From Streptomyces sp. TRM49041 (GTDB taxonomy: Bacteria; Actinomycetota; Actinomycetes; Streptomycetales; Streptomycetaceae): 64,000 nt of DNA. Of this stretch, positions 39,941 to 49,972 are shown piece by piece. The translations under genes and the position numbers were made by a program. The number at the start of each line of letters is the position of its first letter. The stretch's first letter is position 1. The notes under the pieces are model-generated. The model had not been told where the DNA came from and searched no databases. It worked only from the letters and a program-made list of their open reading frames with translations. Location of the stretch: contig NZ_VSRY01000122.1 in the NCBI RefSeq assembly GCF_008271805.1, positions 1-64,000 of the forward strand, given 5' to 3'.

Positions 39941-39980
39941 CGGAAGGGGCGCGCCCGTGACGACGGGCGCGCCCCTTCCG
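39941..39980. terminator. Bidirectional terminator between the Gln-rich gene and dnaE
   Basis: A perfect 18-bp stem (39941-39958 with 39963-39980) with GACG loop lies between convergent genes. Confidence 0.85.
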
Positions 39981-40005
39981 TATGCGATCGGGCGGCTGCC
40001 CCGGC

Positions 40006-43000
40006 TCAGCCGGCCAGGCAGGAGGGGCCGAGGAGGACCTTCAGGTCGCCGTACAGGGCGGGGTCGGGCTGGACGCGGTGCCGGTCGAGCCGGAGGACGG
40101 TGGTCTTGCGCGGGCCCTGGAGCTTGATCCGCACCTCGGTGTTGCCCTTGTGGTGGCTGAGGATCTCGCCGAGGCGGCTGATCATGGGCGGGGTGACCTT
40201 GACGGTCGGGATGGTGAGGACGACCGGCGCGTTGGTGCCGGCCGACGACAGGTCGGGGACCATCAGCTCCATCGCGACGAGCCGGGGCACGTCCTCGCGC
40301 TTGTCGAGGCGGCCCTTGACGAAGACGACCGTGTCCTCGACGAGCTGGGTGGAGACCAGCTGGTAGGTGGCCGGGAAGAACATGCACTCGATGGAACCGG
40401 CCAGGTCCTCGACCGTGGCGATGGCCCAGGCGTTGCCCTGCTTGGTCATCTTGCGCTGGAGGCCGGAGATGATGCCGCCGATGGTGACGACCGCGCCGTC
40501 GGCGTGCTCACCGCCGGTGAGCTGGGCGATCGCGGCGTCGGACTTGTCGGACAGGACGTGCTCGATACCGAAGAGCGGGTGGTCGGAGACGTACAGCCCG
40601 AGCATCTCGCGCTCCTGGGCGAGCAGGTAGGACTTCTCCCACTCGATGTCGGAGAACTCGACATCGAGGCCGAAGCCCGGCTCGTCGCTGCCCTCGTCGC
40701 CCATGCCGCCGAACAGGTCGAACTGCCCCTCGGCCTCCTTGCGCTTGACCGCGACCACGTTGTCGATCATCGGTTCGTGGTGGGCGACCAGGCTCTTGCG
40801 GGTGTGGCCCATCTCGTCGAAGGCGCCCGCCTTGATCAGCGACTCGACGGTGCGCTTGTTGCAGACGACGACATCGACCTTGTCGAGGAAGTCCGGGAAG
40901 GAGGAGTACTTCCCCTTCGACTTACGGCACTTGATGATCGACTCGACGACGTTCGTACCGACGTTCCGCACGGCCGAGAGGCCGAAGAGGATCACGTCGT
41001 CGCCCTGGGCCGCGAAGTTCGACTCCGACTCGTTGACGTTGGGCGGGAGGACCTTGATGCCCATGCGGCGGCACTCGTTGAGATAGACCGCCGACTTGTC
41101 CTTGTCGTCCTTGACCGAGGTCAGCAGCGCCGCCATGTACTCGGCGGGGTGGTTGGCCTTGAGGTACGCCGTCCAGTACGACACGAGTCCGTACGCGGCG
41201 GAGTGGGCCTTGTTGAAGGCGTAGCCGGCGAAGGGGACCAGCACGTCCCAGAGGGCTTGGATGGCCTCGTCGCTGAAGCCCTTCTTCCGGGCTCCCTCCT
41301 GGAAGAGGACGAAGTTCTTCGCCAGCTCCTCGGGCTTCTTCTTGCCCATGACGCGGCGGAGGATGTCGGCCTCGCCGAGTGAGTAGCCGGCGATGATCTG
41401 GGCGGCCTTCTGCACCTGCTCCTGGTAGACGATCAGGCCGTGGGTGACGTCCAGGACCTCCCTGAGCGGCTCCTCCAGCTCGGGGTGGATCGGGGTGATC
41501 TCCTGCTGGCCGTTCTTGCGGAGGGCGTAGTTCGTGTGCGAGTTCATGCCCATCGGTCCCGGCCGGTAGAGGGCCGAGACGGCGGAGATGTCCTCGAAGT
41601 TGTCGGGCTTCATCAGCCGCAGCAGGGACCGCATGGGGCCGCCGTCGAACTGGAAGACGCCGAGCGTGTCGCCGCGCTGGAGCAGTTCGAAGGTCGTGGG
41701 GTCGTCGAGCGGGAGACCGAGGAGATCGATGTCGATCCCCTTGTTGGCCTTCACCATCTTGACGGCGTCGTCCATGATCGTGAGGTTGCGCAGGCCCAGG
41801 AAGTCCATCTTCAGCAGGCCGAGCGACTCACAGCTCGGGTAGTCCCACTGAGTGATGGTCACGCCGTCGGTGTGCCTCACCCAGACGGGGACGTGGTCCG
41901 TGATGGTCTCACTGGACATGATCACGCCGGCGGCGTGCACACCCATCTGCCGGACCAGGCCCTCCACACCCCGCGCGGTGTCGATGACCTTCTTCACGTC
42001 CGGCTCGTTCTCGTACATCCCCCGGATCTCGCCCGCCTCGCTGTAGCGGGGGTGGGAGGGGTCCGTGATGCCGGAGAGCGGGATGCCCTTGCCGAGGACG
42101 TCGGCGGGCATGGCCTTGGTGAGGCGGTCACCCATGGCGTACGGGTAGCCGAGCACACGCGCGGAGTCCTTGATCGCGTTCTTCGCCTTGATCGTGCCGT
42201 AGGTGCCGATCATGGCGACCTTGTCGGCGCCGTACTTCTCCGTCACATACCTGATCACCTCGACGCGCCTGCGCTCGTCGAAGTCGATGTCGACGTCGGG
42301 CATGGAGACGCGCTCGGGGTTGAGGAACCGCTCGAAGATCAGGCCGTGCGGAATGGGGTCGAGGTCGGTGATGCCCATCGCGTACGCCACGATCGAGCCG
42401 GCCGCGGAGCCTCGGCCGGGGCCGACGGCGATGCCGTTGTTCTTGGCCCACATGATGAAGTCGGCGACCACGAGGAAGTAGCCGGGGAACCCCATCTGGA
42501 TGATGACGTCCATCTCGTACTCGGCCTGCTTCTGCCGGTCCTCGGGGATACCGCCGGGGAAGCGGCGCTCCATGCCGCGGCGCACCTCCTCCTTGAACCA
42601 GGTGACCTCGGTGTGGCCCTCGGGGATGTCGAACCTCGGCATCAGGTCGCGCTTCTCGAACATCCCCGTGGTGTCGATCTGCTCGGCGACCAGGAGCGTG
42701 TTGCGGCAGCCCTCCTGCCAGGCGTCCGACGAGTCGATGGCGTACATCTCGTCGGTGGACTTCAGGTAGTAGCCGGTGCCGTCGAACTTGAAGCGGTCCG
42801 GGTCGGAGAGGTTCTTGCCGGTCTGGATGCACAGAAGCGCGTCGTGTGCGGTCGCCTCGTGCGCGTACGTGTAGTGCGAGTCGTTGGTGACCAGCGGCGG
42901 GATGCCGAGCTTCTTGCCGATCTCCAGCAGGCCGTCGCGGACCCGGCGCTCGATCTCGATGCCGTGGTCCATCAGCTCCAGGAAGTAGCGGTCCCTGCCG

Positions 43001-43545
43001 AAGATGTCCCGGTAGTCGGAGGCGGCCTTCAGGGCCTCGTCGAACTGGCCGAGGCGCAGCCGGGTCTGGAGCTCGCCGGAGGGGCAGCCGGTGGAGGCGA
43101 TGAGCCCCTCGGACCACTGGGAGATGGTCTCCTTGTCCATACGCGGCCACTTCTGGAGCCAGCCCTCGGCGTACGCGTCGGAGGAGAGGCGGAAGAGATT
43201 GTGCAGCCCGGTGGCGTCGGCGGCCCAGATCGTCTTGTGCGTGTAGCCACCGGAGCCGGAGACGTCGTCCCGCTTCTGGTGCGGCTGGCCCCAGGTGATC
43301 TTGCGCTTGTTCCGCCGGGACTCGGGGGCGACATACGCCTCGATACCGATGATCGGCGTGACTCCGGCCTTCTTCGCGGAGTGGAAGAAGTCGTACGCCC
43401 CGTGGAGGTTGCCATGGTCGCTCATGGCGATGTGGGTCATGCCCATCTCGTTGCAGGCGTTGAACATGTCCTTGAGCCGCGCGGCACCGTCCAGCAGCGA
43501 GTACTGGGTGTGCACGTGAAGGTGCGTGAACGGCGGCTTCGACAC
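40006..43545 (-). CDS. dnaE: DNA polymerase III alpha subunit
   Basis: The 1179-residue replicative polymerase has an N-terminal PHP domain (HLHVHTQYSLLDG, MSDHGNLHGAYDF), the palm with catalytic Asp residues in MPDVDIDFDE and GPGRGSAAGS, the fingers (GGMRSL-like DGGPMRSLLRL, YRPGPMG), a helix-hairpin-helix region and a C-terminal OB fold (VVTIGGIISGLQRK). It is the DnaE1 type of normal length. GTG 43545 has GGAGG 9 nt upstream; the frame is open further but VSKPPFTHLHVHT fits the family start. Confidence 0.97.
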   Translation of the reverse strand: MSKPPFTHLHVHTQYSLLDGAARLKDMFNACNEMGMTHIAMSDHGNLHGAYDFFHSAKKAGVTPIIGIEAYVAPESRRNKRKITWGQPHQKRDDVSGSGGYTHKTIWAADATGLHNLFRLSSDAYAEGWLQKWPRMDKETISQWSEGLIASTGCPSGELQTRLRLGQFDEALKAASDYRDIFGRDRYFLELMDHGIEIERRVRDGLLEIGKKLGIPPLVTNDSHYTYAHEATAHDALLCIQTGKNLSDPDRFKFDGTGYYLKSTDEMYAIDSSDAWQEGCRNTLLVAEQIDTTGMFEKRDLMPRFDIPEGHTEVTWFKEEVRRGMERRFPGGIPEDRQKQAEYEMDVIIQMGFPGYFLVVADFIMWAKNNGIAVGPGRGSAAGSIVAYAMGITDLDPIPHGLIFERFLNPERVSMPDVDIDFDERRRVEVIRYVTEKYGADKVAMIGTYGTIKAKNAIKDSARVLGYPYAMGDRLTKAMPADVLGKGIPLSGITDPSHPRYSEAGEIRGMYENEPDVKKVIDTARGVEGLVRQMGVHAAGVIMSSETITDHVPVWVRHTDGVTITQWDYPSCESLGLLKMDFLGLRNLTIMDDAVKMVKANKGIDIDLLGLPLDDPTTFELLQRGDTLGVFQFDGGPMRSLLRLMKPDNFEDISAVSALYRPGPMGMNSHTNYALRKNGQQEITPIHPELEEPLREVLDVTHGLIVYQEQVQKAAQIIAGYSLGEADILRRVMGKKKPEELAKNFVLFQEGARKKGFSDEAIQALWDVLVPFAGYAFNKAHSAAYGLVSYWTAYLKANHPAEYMAALLTSVKDDKDKSAVYLNECRRMGIKVLPPNVNESESNFAAQGDDVILFGLSAVRNVGTNVVESIIKCRKSKGKYSSFPDFLDKVDVVVCNKRTVESLIKAGAFDEMGHTRKSLVAHHEPMIDNVVAVKRKEAEGQFDLFGGMGDEGSDEPGFGLDVEFSDIEWEKSYLLAQEREMLGLYVSDHPLFGIEHVLSDKSDAAIAQLTGGEHADGAVVTIGGIISGLQRKMTKQGNAWAIATVEDLAGSIECMFFPATYQLVSTQLVEDTVVFVKGRLDKREDVPRLVAMELMVPDLSSAGTNAPVVLTIPTVKVTPPMISRLGEILSHHKGNTEVRIKLQGPRKTTVLRLDRHRVQPDPALYGDLKVLLGPSCLAG

Positions 43546-43771
43546 GGTTGCGGCCTCCGGGGGTCGGGAGAGTCGGGAGAGAGAGGGGACAGCTCGGAAG
43601 TCTACGACTCCGGAGTGACAGCGGGGGCGCGGCGCGGGAGTGCCGGGGGCCTCCCCGGGGTGGTGTGCGGGCACTCGGGGGCGGGCCCGCGCGTTGGAGC
43701 GATCGGAACACCCGTTCGCCTTGTCATGCACGCCACTACACCGGCGTGCCCGCGTCAGGAGGCACCCCTCG

Positions 43772-45103
43772 ATGCCGGTCCCGCAGCCCACCGCCCAGGA
43801 GCGCGGCGAGCAGATCCTCTCCGTGTTCGACACCGCGTTCGGAGAGCTGCTGGCCGCCGACCCGGCCGCCTTCCGCGTCAAGTTCCGGAAGATGGCACAC
43901 TCCGCGTTCGCGTTCTACCGGGGCGCCGCCTGCCTCTTCTACGCGGACCTCGACGGCGAGAAGCGGGAGGGCGGACCGTACCTGGACGAGCGGACCGCGC
44001 GGGTGTGGATCCACGGCGACCTGCACGCCGAGAACTTCGGCACGTACATGGACGCCAACGGCAGGCTGGTGTTCAACGTGAACGACTTCGACGAGGCGTA
44101 CGTCGGCCCGTTCACCTGGGACCTGAAGCGCCTGGTCGCGTCCCTCGCCCTACTCGGCTACGCGAAGGCGCTCAGCGACGAGCAGATCACGGCGCTGGTG
44201 CGGATCTGCGCGGCCGCGTACCGGGAGCGGATCCACGCCCTGGCGACCGGCGCCAAGAACGACGAGCTGCCGCCCTTCACGCTGGACACGGCCGAGGGCC
44301 GGCTGCTGACCGCCCTGCACTCGGCGCGCTCGCTGACCCGCTTCGGACTGCTGGCGACGATGACCGAGATCCGGGACTTCGAACGCCGGTTCTCGCCCGG
44401 GGGCGGGGCGGTCGACCTGGACGCGGCGACCCGCTACAAGGTCCTCGCCGCCTTCGACGGCTACCTGGAGACGCTGCCGCAGTCGAGCCTGGGCCGCCCG
44501 GACTCGTACCGGGTGAAGGACGTGGTCGGGCGGCGCGGCGTCGGCATAGGCTCGGCCGGGCTGCCGTCGTACAACATCCTGCTGGAGGGCAACAGCGACG
44601 CCCTCGAGAACGACGTCGTGATCTACATGAAGCAGGGACAGGTCCCGGCGGTCTCCCGCCATGTCGCGGACCCGGCGGTGCGGGAGTACTTCCGGCACGA
44701 GGGCCACCGCACGGTCATATCGCAGCGGGCCCTCCAGGCGCACGCCGACCCATGGCTGGGCTGGACCGAGCTGGACGGAGCGGGCCAGCTGGTGGCGGAG
44801 GTCTCACCGTACGCGGTGGACCTGGACTGGTCGGACATCGACGACCCGGACGAGATGGCCGCGACGGTCGCGGACCTGGGGCGGGCGACCGCCACCATGC
44901 ACGCCGCGGCGGACGACGAGAGCGGCCACTCGCTGGTGCCGTTCTCCACGGAGCGGGCCATCGACGCGGCGATCGCGGCGGACGAGGACGGGTTCGCCGC
45001 GATGCTGGTGGACTTCGCGCACGGGTACGGGGCGCGGGCGCGCGCCGACCACCAGATATTCGTGGACCTCTTCCGTAACGGTCGCATTCCGGGACTGCGT
45101 TGA
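43772..45103 (+). CDS. DUF2252 protein
   Basis: The 443-residue protein carries the kinase-like DUF2252 signature: WIHGDLHAENFGTYMDANG (about residues 75-93) followed by VFNVNDFDEAYVGPFTWDLKRL, which resembles the H-x-D-x-x-x-x-N and D-F-D metal motifs of aminoglycoside-phosphotransferase folds. The substrate is unknown. Excellent ribosome site (AGGAGG, 9 nt). It is divergent from dnaE. Confidence 0.88.
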   Translation: MPVPQPTAQERGEQILSVFDTAFGELLAADPAAFRVKFRKMAHSAFAFYRGAACLFYADLDGEKREGGPYLDERTARVWIHGDLHAENFGTYMDANGRLVFNVNDFDEAYVGPFTWDLKRLVASLALLGYAKALSDEQITALVRICAAAYRERIHALATGAKNDELPPFTLDTAEGRLLTALHSARSLTRFGLLATMTEIRDFERRFSPGGGAVDLDAATRYKVLAAFDGYLETLPQSSLGRPDSYRVKDVVGRRGVGIGSAGLPSYNILLEGNSDALENDVVIYMKQGQVPAVSRHVADPAVREYFRHEGHRTVISQRALQAHADPWLGWTELDGAGQLVAEVSPYAVDLDWSDIDDPDEMAATVADLGRATATMHAAADDESGHSLVPFSTERAIDAAIAADEDGFAAMLVDFAHGYGARARADHQIFVDLFRNGRIPGLR

Positions 45104-45137
45104 GGGACCGGATTTTAGGGGCCCCTTACAGACACCC

Positions 45138-45836
45138 ATGGCACACTCTCGGACGATGGACGACATGACCGGGACCCGGCTCAGGGGCGTACGGGCAGCG
45201 ATCTTCACGGCACTGGTCGTGACGCTGTCCGTCGCCTCCCATGTGCTGCTGTCCCGGGTGCCGTTGCCGCTGACCGCCGTACTGCTGGTCGCGGGCGCGG
45301 TCTTCGCCCTCGCGTACGCGCTGGCCGGCCGGGAGCGCGGTTTCTGGCCCATCGCGGGGCTCCTCGTCCCGCTGGAGCTGGCCGCGGACACGGTCTTCAC
45401 CGCGGGCCAGCACGCCTGTTACGGCCCGTCGGGCGGCCCGGTCGCCGGCTCGCTGCGCGCGGTCGGCGTCGACGTCCTGTGCGGCGACGCGGTGGGCACG
45501 CCCCTGCCCGGCGTGGCCGCGGCGGACACCGCGGCGGCGGCGCTTCTCCACTCGGGCGACCCGTCGGTGCCGTGGCTGCTGCTCGCCGCGCATATCACGG
45601 TGGGCCTGGTCACCGCGGGGTGGCTGCGCCGCGGCGAGGCGGCGCTTGCCCGGGTGCTGCGGGCGGTGGCGTCGTTCACGTTCCGCCCGCTGCTCGTGGC
45701 GTGGGCGGTGGTGGCGGCGGCGCGGGAGGATTCCGCCCACCGCCGGGTCCGCGCGTACACCCGCCCGCGCGGAGCCGCCGGCGCCCGGCTCCTGGTGCAC
45801 TCCGTCGGCCGGAGGGGACCGCCGTGCAGGGCGTGA
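45138..45836 (+). CDS. Five-segment membrane protein
   Basis: The 232-residue protein has about five membrane segments (near 20-38, 42-62, 70-85, 143-162, 173-192) and an extracytoplasmic loop with two Cys (HACYGPSG, DVLCGDA) that could form a disulfide. No family is recognised with certainty. It is just upstream of the DsbA-like gene, which may be functionally relevant. Start uncertain: 45138, 45156 or 45165. Confidence 0.6.
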   Translation: MAHSRTMDDMTGTRLRGVRAAIFTALVVTLSVASHVLLSRVPLPLTAVLLVAGAVFALAYALAGRERGFWPIAGLLVPLELAADTVFTAGQHACYGPSGGPVAGSLRAVGVDVLCGDAVGTPLPGVAAADTAAAALLHSGDPSVPWLLLAAHITVGLVTAGWLRRGEAALARVLRAVASFTFRPLLVAWAVVAAAREDSAHRRVRAYTRPRGAAGARLLVHSVGRRGPPCRA

Positions 45837-45927
45837 AGCCCTGGACGAGCAGCCCTTTCGACCACTGATACCCGGACCCGGGGACCAACGGGTCCGCGGA
45901 TCCACGACAAAACGGAGAAAACCCCCC

Positions 45928-46767
45928 ATGAGTGCACGCAACAGCAAGGCCAACAAGGCGGCGGCCCGGGAGCGCCTGCGGCAGGAGCGGGAGCGCCAGG
46001 CCAAGCGCGACAGGATGCGGCGGCAGATCACCGTCGCCGCCTCGATCGTGGGCGTGCTCGCCGTGGCCGGCGGCATCGGCTACGCCGTCGTGCAGGGCAA
46101 CAAGCCGTCCCACTGGGAGGCGGCGAAGAACACGGCGAGCGTCACGGCGCCGAAGAACACGACGGGCGAGAACGGCACCACCGTCGTCATCGGCAAGTCG
46201 ACGGCGAAGAAGACACTCGAGGTGTACGAGGACTCGCGCTGCCCCGTCTGCGCCGTCTTCGAGCAGCAGGTCGGCCCGGCGATCGAGAAGGACGTCGAGG
46301 CCGGCAAGTACAAGATCCAGTACGTGGGCGCGACCTTCCTGGACGGCGACTCCCTGGACAAGGGCCGCATAGGCTCCAACGGCGAGGGCTCCAAGAACGC
46401 CCTCTCCGCCCTGGGCGCCGCGCTGGACGTGAGCCCGGACGCGTTCCTGAAGTTCAAGTCGGCCATGTACTCCGCGAAGTTCCACCCCCAGGAGTCGGAG
46501 GACAAGCTCGCCGAGGACTCCTACCTCCTGGAGATCGCGGACTCGGTCCCCGCCCTGAAGAACAACGAGCAGTTCAAGAAGAACGTCGAGGAGGGCACCT
46601 TCGACACCTGGGCCCTGAAGATGTCCGAGACCTTCGACAAGAGCGGCGTCACGGCCACCCCCACCCTGAGGATGGACGGCAAGGCCGTCACGGGCCCGAA
46701 CGGCAAGACCGCCCCGATGACGGCCACGGAGTACACCACGGCGATCGAAGCGGCCCTGAAGGGCTGA
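45928..46767 (+). CDS. Membrane-anchored DsbA-like thioredoxin-fold protein
   Basis: The 279-residue protein has a basic N-terminus (RERLRQERERQAKRDRMRR), one membrane segment (about residues 34-55) and an extracellular DsbA-type domain with redox motif SRCPVCAVF (about residue 110) and the cis-Pro region TATPTLRMDG. The architecture is the same as in the protein at 15810-16781 but without the Pro/Gly tail. It probably acts on disulfides of exported proteins. A hairpin (GGACCCG/CGGGTCC) lies about 35-55 bp upstream. Confidence 0.87.
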   Translation: MSARNSKANKAAARERLRQERERQAKRDRMRRQITVAASIVGVLAVAGGIGYAVVQGNKPSHWEAAKNTASVTAPKNTTGENGTTVVIGKSTAKKTLEVYEDSRCPVCAVFEQQVGPAIEKDVEAGKYKIQYVGATFLDGDSLDKGRIGSNGEGSKNALSALGAALDVSPDAFLKFKSAMYSAKFHPQESEDKLAEDSYLLEIADSVPALKNNEQFKKNVEEGTFDTWALKMSETFDKSGVTATPTLRMDGKAVTGPNGKTAPMTATEYTTAIEAALKG

Positions 46768-46787
46768 GCCGACACAGATCCCGGTCG

Positions 46788-46818
46788 ACGGGCCCGCTCC
46801 CCCTCGGAGCGGGCCCGT
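46788..46818 (+). terminator. Terminator after the DsbA-like gene
   Basis: A perfect 13-bp stem with 5-nt loop (46788-46800 with 46806-46818) begins 20 nt past the stop. Confidence 0.8.
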
Positions 46819-46874
46819 TCGGGTACGGGGGGCGAGAGGATGCCAACTTCCCGGCCAAAAGTGGCCGTTAGGAC

Positions 46875-46900
46875 TTACCCGTCGGTAATATGACGGGTAA
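46875..46900. promoter_or_regulatory. Inverted repeat around the phoD promoter
   Basis: TTACCCGTC (46875-46883) and GACGGGTAA (46892-46900) are perfect 9-bp arms around GGTAATAT. The TAATAT in the centre (46886-46891) looks like a -10 box, which would start transcription about 13 nt before the GTG. A protein bound here would block the promoter. Confidence 0.5.
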
Positions 46901-46911
46901 TCTGACCGGCC

Positions 46912-48561
46912 GTGACCAGTCGAAACACCACAACTCCCACCCGTCGCACGGTCGTCAAGGCAGCCGCCGCCTCCGCCGTCGCCGGGTCGGTGCTCGCCTC
47001 CGCCTCGTACGCCGTCGCGAGTACCCACTCCCCCGCCTTCCTGCACGGTGTCGCCTCCGGTGATCCGCTGCCCGACGGGGTCCTGCTCTGGACCCGTGTG
47101 ACGCCATCCCCCGACGCCACGCCCGCATCCGGAAAGGGTGCCGACACCGACATCAGATGGGAGGTCGCCGAGGACAGAGGCTTCGCGCGGGTCGTCGCGC
47201 GGGGGGCCGTCGTCGCGAGCGCCGGCACCGACCACACCGTCAAGGTGGACGTACGCGGGCTGCGGCCGTCGACCACGTACTGGTTCCGGTTCATGGCCGG
47301 TGCCGACGGCGTCTCCTCGCCGGTCGGACGGACACGGACCACACCGGCGTACGACGACGCCGCGCCCGGGATCCGGTTCGGGGTGGTGTCGTGCGCCAAC
47401 TGGGAGGCGGGCTACTTCGCCGCGTACCGTCATCTCGCGGCCCGCGCCGACCTGGACGCGGTTCTGCATCTCGGGGACTACATATACGAGTACGGCTCGG
47501 GGACCTACCCGAAGACCGGCCGGGTGCTCCGCGCCCACGAGCCGCGCAACGAGATCGTCAGCCTGGCCGACTACCGGCTCCGGCACGCCACGTACAAGAC
47601 GGACCCCGACCTCCAGGCCCTGCACGCCGCTCACCCGGTGATCGCCATATGGGACGACCACGAGTTCGCCGACGACACATGGTCGGGCGGGGCCGACAAC
47701 CACACGCCCGACTCCGAGGGCGACTGGGCCGCGCGCATGACCGCGGCCAAGCGGGCGTACTTCGAGTGGATGCCCGTACGCACCTCCGCCGAAGGCACCG
47801 TCTACCGCCGTGTCCGCTACGGCAAGCTCGCCGACCTGCACCTCCTGGACCTGAGGTCCTTCCGCTCCCAGCAGGCGTCCACCGGCAGCGGCGAGGTGGA
47901 CGACCCGGAGCGTACGATCACCGGCCGCGCCCAGCTGGACTGGCTGAAGGCGGGACTGGCCTCGTCGGACGCCACCTGGCGGCTGGTGGGCACCTCGGTG
48001 ATGATCTCGCCGGTGGCCTTCGGGTCCCTGCCGGCATATCTGCTGAAGCCCGTCGCCGAGTTGATCGGGCTGCCGACGGGCGGGATCGCGGTCAATGTGG
48101 ACCAGTGGGACGGGTACACGGACGACCGCCGCGAGCTCCTCGCCCACCTCCAGGAGCGGGCGGTCCGCAACACGGTCTTCCTCACCGGCGACATCCACAT
48201 GGCATGGGCGAACGACGTGCCGGCGACGGCGGCCACGTACCCGAAATCACCCTCCGCCGCGACGGAGTTCGTGGTCACGTCCGTGACGTCGGACAACCTC
48301 GACGACATCCTCCACGTCCCCGCGAACACCGCGTCCCTGGTGGCCTCCGCCGCCATCAAGGCGGCAAACAGGCATGTGCGCTGGCTGGACATGGACCACC
48401 ACGGCTACGGAGTCCTGGACGTGACCTCCGAGCGGTCGCAGATGGACTACTTCGCACTGTCCGACCGCAAGGATCCGGACGCTTCAGCGAAGTGGACCCG
48501 CTCCTACCGGACACTCAGCGGAACGCAGAAGGTCGAGCGGGTGTACAGCCCGGTGCGATGA
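46912..48561 (+). CDS. phoD: PhoD-type alkaline phosphatase/phosphodiesterase
   Basis: The 549-residue enzyme is exported by Tat: [20 protein letters not shown] at residues 9-28. The PhoD catalytic part shows [43 protein letters not shown] and [11 protein letters not shown], which supply Fe/Ca ligands and the catalytic Cys/Arg region. It releases phosphate from organic esters outside the cell. In S. coelicolor the orthologous locus is under PhoP control; no clear tandem PHO box was seen here, but an inverted repeat covers the promoter. GTG start, short leader, no obvious ribosome site. Confidence 0.93.
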   Translation: MTSRNTTTPTRRTVVKAAAASAVAGSVLASASYAVASTHSPAFLHGVASGDPLPDGVLLWTRVTPSPDATPASGKGADTDIRWEVAEDRGFARVVARGAVVASAGTDHTVKVDVRGLRPSTTYWFRFMAGADGVSSPVGRTRTTPAYDDAAPGIRFGVVSCANWEAGYFAAYRHLAARADLDAVLHLGDYIYEYGSGTYPKTGRVLRAHEPRNEIVSLADYRLRHATYKTDPDLQALHAAHPVIAIWDDHEFADDTWSGGADNHTPDSEGDWAARMTAAKRAYFEWMPVRTSAEGTVYRRVRYGKLADLHLLDLRSFRSQQASTGSGEVDDPERTITGRAQLDWLKAGLASSDATWRLVGTSVMISPVAFGSLPAYLLKPVAELIGLPTGGIAVNVDQWDGYTDDRRELLAHLQERAVRNTVFLTGDIHMAWANDVPATAATYPKSPSAATEFVVTSVTSDNLDDILHVPANTASLVASAAIKAANRHVRWLDMDHHGYGVLDVTSERSQMDYFALSDRKDPDASAKWTRSYRTLSGTQKVERVYSPVR

Positions 48562-48624
48562 GATGACTGCAGGAGCGATTTTCAGCCATCCAACGGCAGG
48601 TTAACTGAAGATCACAGACCCATG

Positions 48625-48668
48625 GCGGGTGGCGTGTTCCAGAGATCGAATCCGGACACACCACCCGC
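48625..48668 (+). terminator. Hairpin after phoD
   Basis: Arms 48625-48637 and 48656-48668 (13 bp, one mismatch, 18-nt loop) lie 63 nt past the phoD stop. The rest of 48562-48855 must hold the promoter of the protease gene, but no clear box is seen. Confidence 0.5.
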
Positions 48669-48855
48669 TCACGGTGGCGAATTCGTTACATCCGCGTCTC
48701 AACTGCCGGGACGCACCGAAGGATTTCCCCCGGATGTCGCCATTTCCTCAACGATTGATTGGGCCGGAACGCTTCTCCTCCACATCTGACATGGGCACGT
48801 AATCTCCGGCGGTGGTGAGGAAGGCCCTCCCCAAACCCCCCGCGAGGAGTCACCT

Positions 48856-49860
48856 ATGCGTGCTCTTGCCCGAATATCTCCGCGTTCGCACCGCCGTGCC
48901 CTCGGTACGGCCATGCTGGCCGGAACCCTGGCGCTGTTCCCGTTCTCCGCCCCGACGGGCGCCGCGGCGACCGCCCCGCTCGCCGCCGGCGAGGAGTGCG
49001 CCGAGGAGACGGGCACGAGCGCCCACGCCCGTGAGTCCCGCCCCTCCGGTGACATCCACAAGCACGAGCCGAACGAGGTCACCGCGGCCAAGGCCGAGAC
49101 CATGGAGGCCGACCTCCAGAAGAAGCTGAAGGCCGCCAAGTCGAAGGGCCTCGACAGCAGCCGGTTCGACACGGCCTCCGTCGCCACCACCATCCCGGTG
49201 TACTTCCACGTCGTCCACGACGGCACCAAGGGCAAGCTGAGCGCCACGGACATCGACAACCAGATGTCCGTCCTCAACTCCGCCTTCGGCGGCCAGGGTG
49301 ACGGCAACGCCGACTCCGGCTTCCAGTTCACCCTGGCCGGCACCACCTACACGGACAACGCCGCCTGGTACAACCTCTCCTCCGGCTCCACCGAGGAGAA
49401 GGCCATGAAGTCCACCCTCCGCCAGGGCGGCGCGGACGCGCTCAACTTCTACACCGCCAACCTCAGCGACGGTCTGCTCGGCTGGGCGACCTTCCCGTCC
49501 TCCTACAGGTCCAACCCGTCCATGGACGGTGTCGTCGTCCTCGACTCCTCGCTGCCCGGCGGAACGGCCGCCAACTACAACGAGGGTGACACCGCCACCC
49601 ACGAGGTCGGCCACTGGATGGGCCTCTACCACACCTTCCAGGGCGGCTGCAACGGCAAGGGCGACTACGTCGAGGACACCGCGGCCGAGAAGAGCCCGGC
49701 GTACCAGTGCCCGGAGGGCCGTGACTCCTGCACCCGCAAGGCGGGCGTGGACCCGGTCCACAACTTCATGGACTACACGTACGACTCGTGCATGTACCAG
49801 TTCACGGCCGGTCAGGTGCAGCGCATGCAGGACCACTGGACGGCGTACCGCACCTCCTGA
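48856..49860 (+). CDS. Secreted zinc metalloprotease, M43-like
   Basis: The 334-residue protein has a signal peptide (residues 1-40; basic [12 protein letters not shown], hydrophobic [14 protein letters not shown]), a pro-region to about 110 and a metzincin domain. The zinc motif is [15 protein letters not shown] (HExxHxxGxxH, about residue 250), and the Met-turn is [15 protein letters not shown]. Four or more Cys in the catalytic part fit the cytophagalysin/pappalysin family. GAGGAG precedes the ATG. It is followed by two strong hairpins. Confidence 0.92.
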   Translation: MRALARISPRSHRRALGTAMLAGTLALFPFSAPTGAAATAPLAAGEECAEETGTSAHARESRPSGDIHKHEPNEVTAAKAETMEADLQKKLKAAKSKGLDSSRFDTASVATTIPVYFHVVHDGTKGKLSATDIDNQMSVLNSAFGGQGDGNADSGFQFTLAGTTYTDNAAWYNLSSGSTEEKAMKSTLRQGGADALNFYTANLSDGLLGWATFPSSYRSNPSMDGVVVLDSSLPGGTAANYNEGDTATHEVGHWMGLYHTFQGGCNGKGDYVEDTAAEKSPAYQCPEGRDSCTRKAGVDPVHNFMDYTYDSCMYQFTAGQVQRMQDHWTAYRTS

Positions 49861-49872
49861 TCCACTGACGGC

Positions 49873-49941
49873 CCGAGCCGCTTGACGGCTCGGCGGCGCA
49901 AGCCCGGGCACGGTGTGGCGGCGACGCGACACCGTGCCCGG
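49873..49941. terminator. Double terminator between convergent genes
   Basis: First hairpin: perfect 8-bp stem 49873-49880 with 49886-49893. Second: perfect 13-bp stem 49904-49916 with 49929-49941, 12-nt loop. They lie between the protease gene and the hydrolase gene. Confidence 0.8.
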
Positions 49942-49972
49942 CGCGCGCCCGGCGGCGCGTGCCGCCCCCGGG

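Noticed and set aside
41440..45078. Long plus-strand frame opposite dnaE, running into the DUF2252 gene
   Set aside because: It is a shadow frame. The minus strand encodes complete DnaE, and the DUF2252 gene lies in another plus frame with its own ribosome site.
45676..48198. Long minus-strand frame over the DsbA-like gene and phoD
   Set aside because: No domain and biased composition; both plus-strand genes have signal or anchor segments and conserved catalytic motifs.
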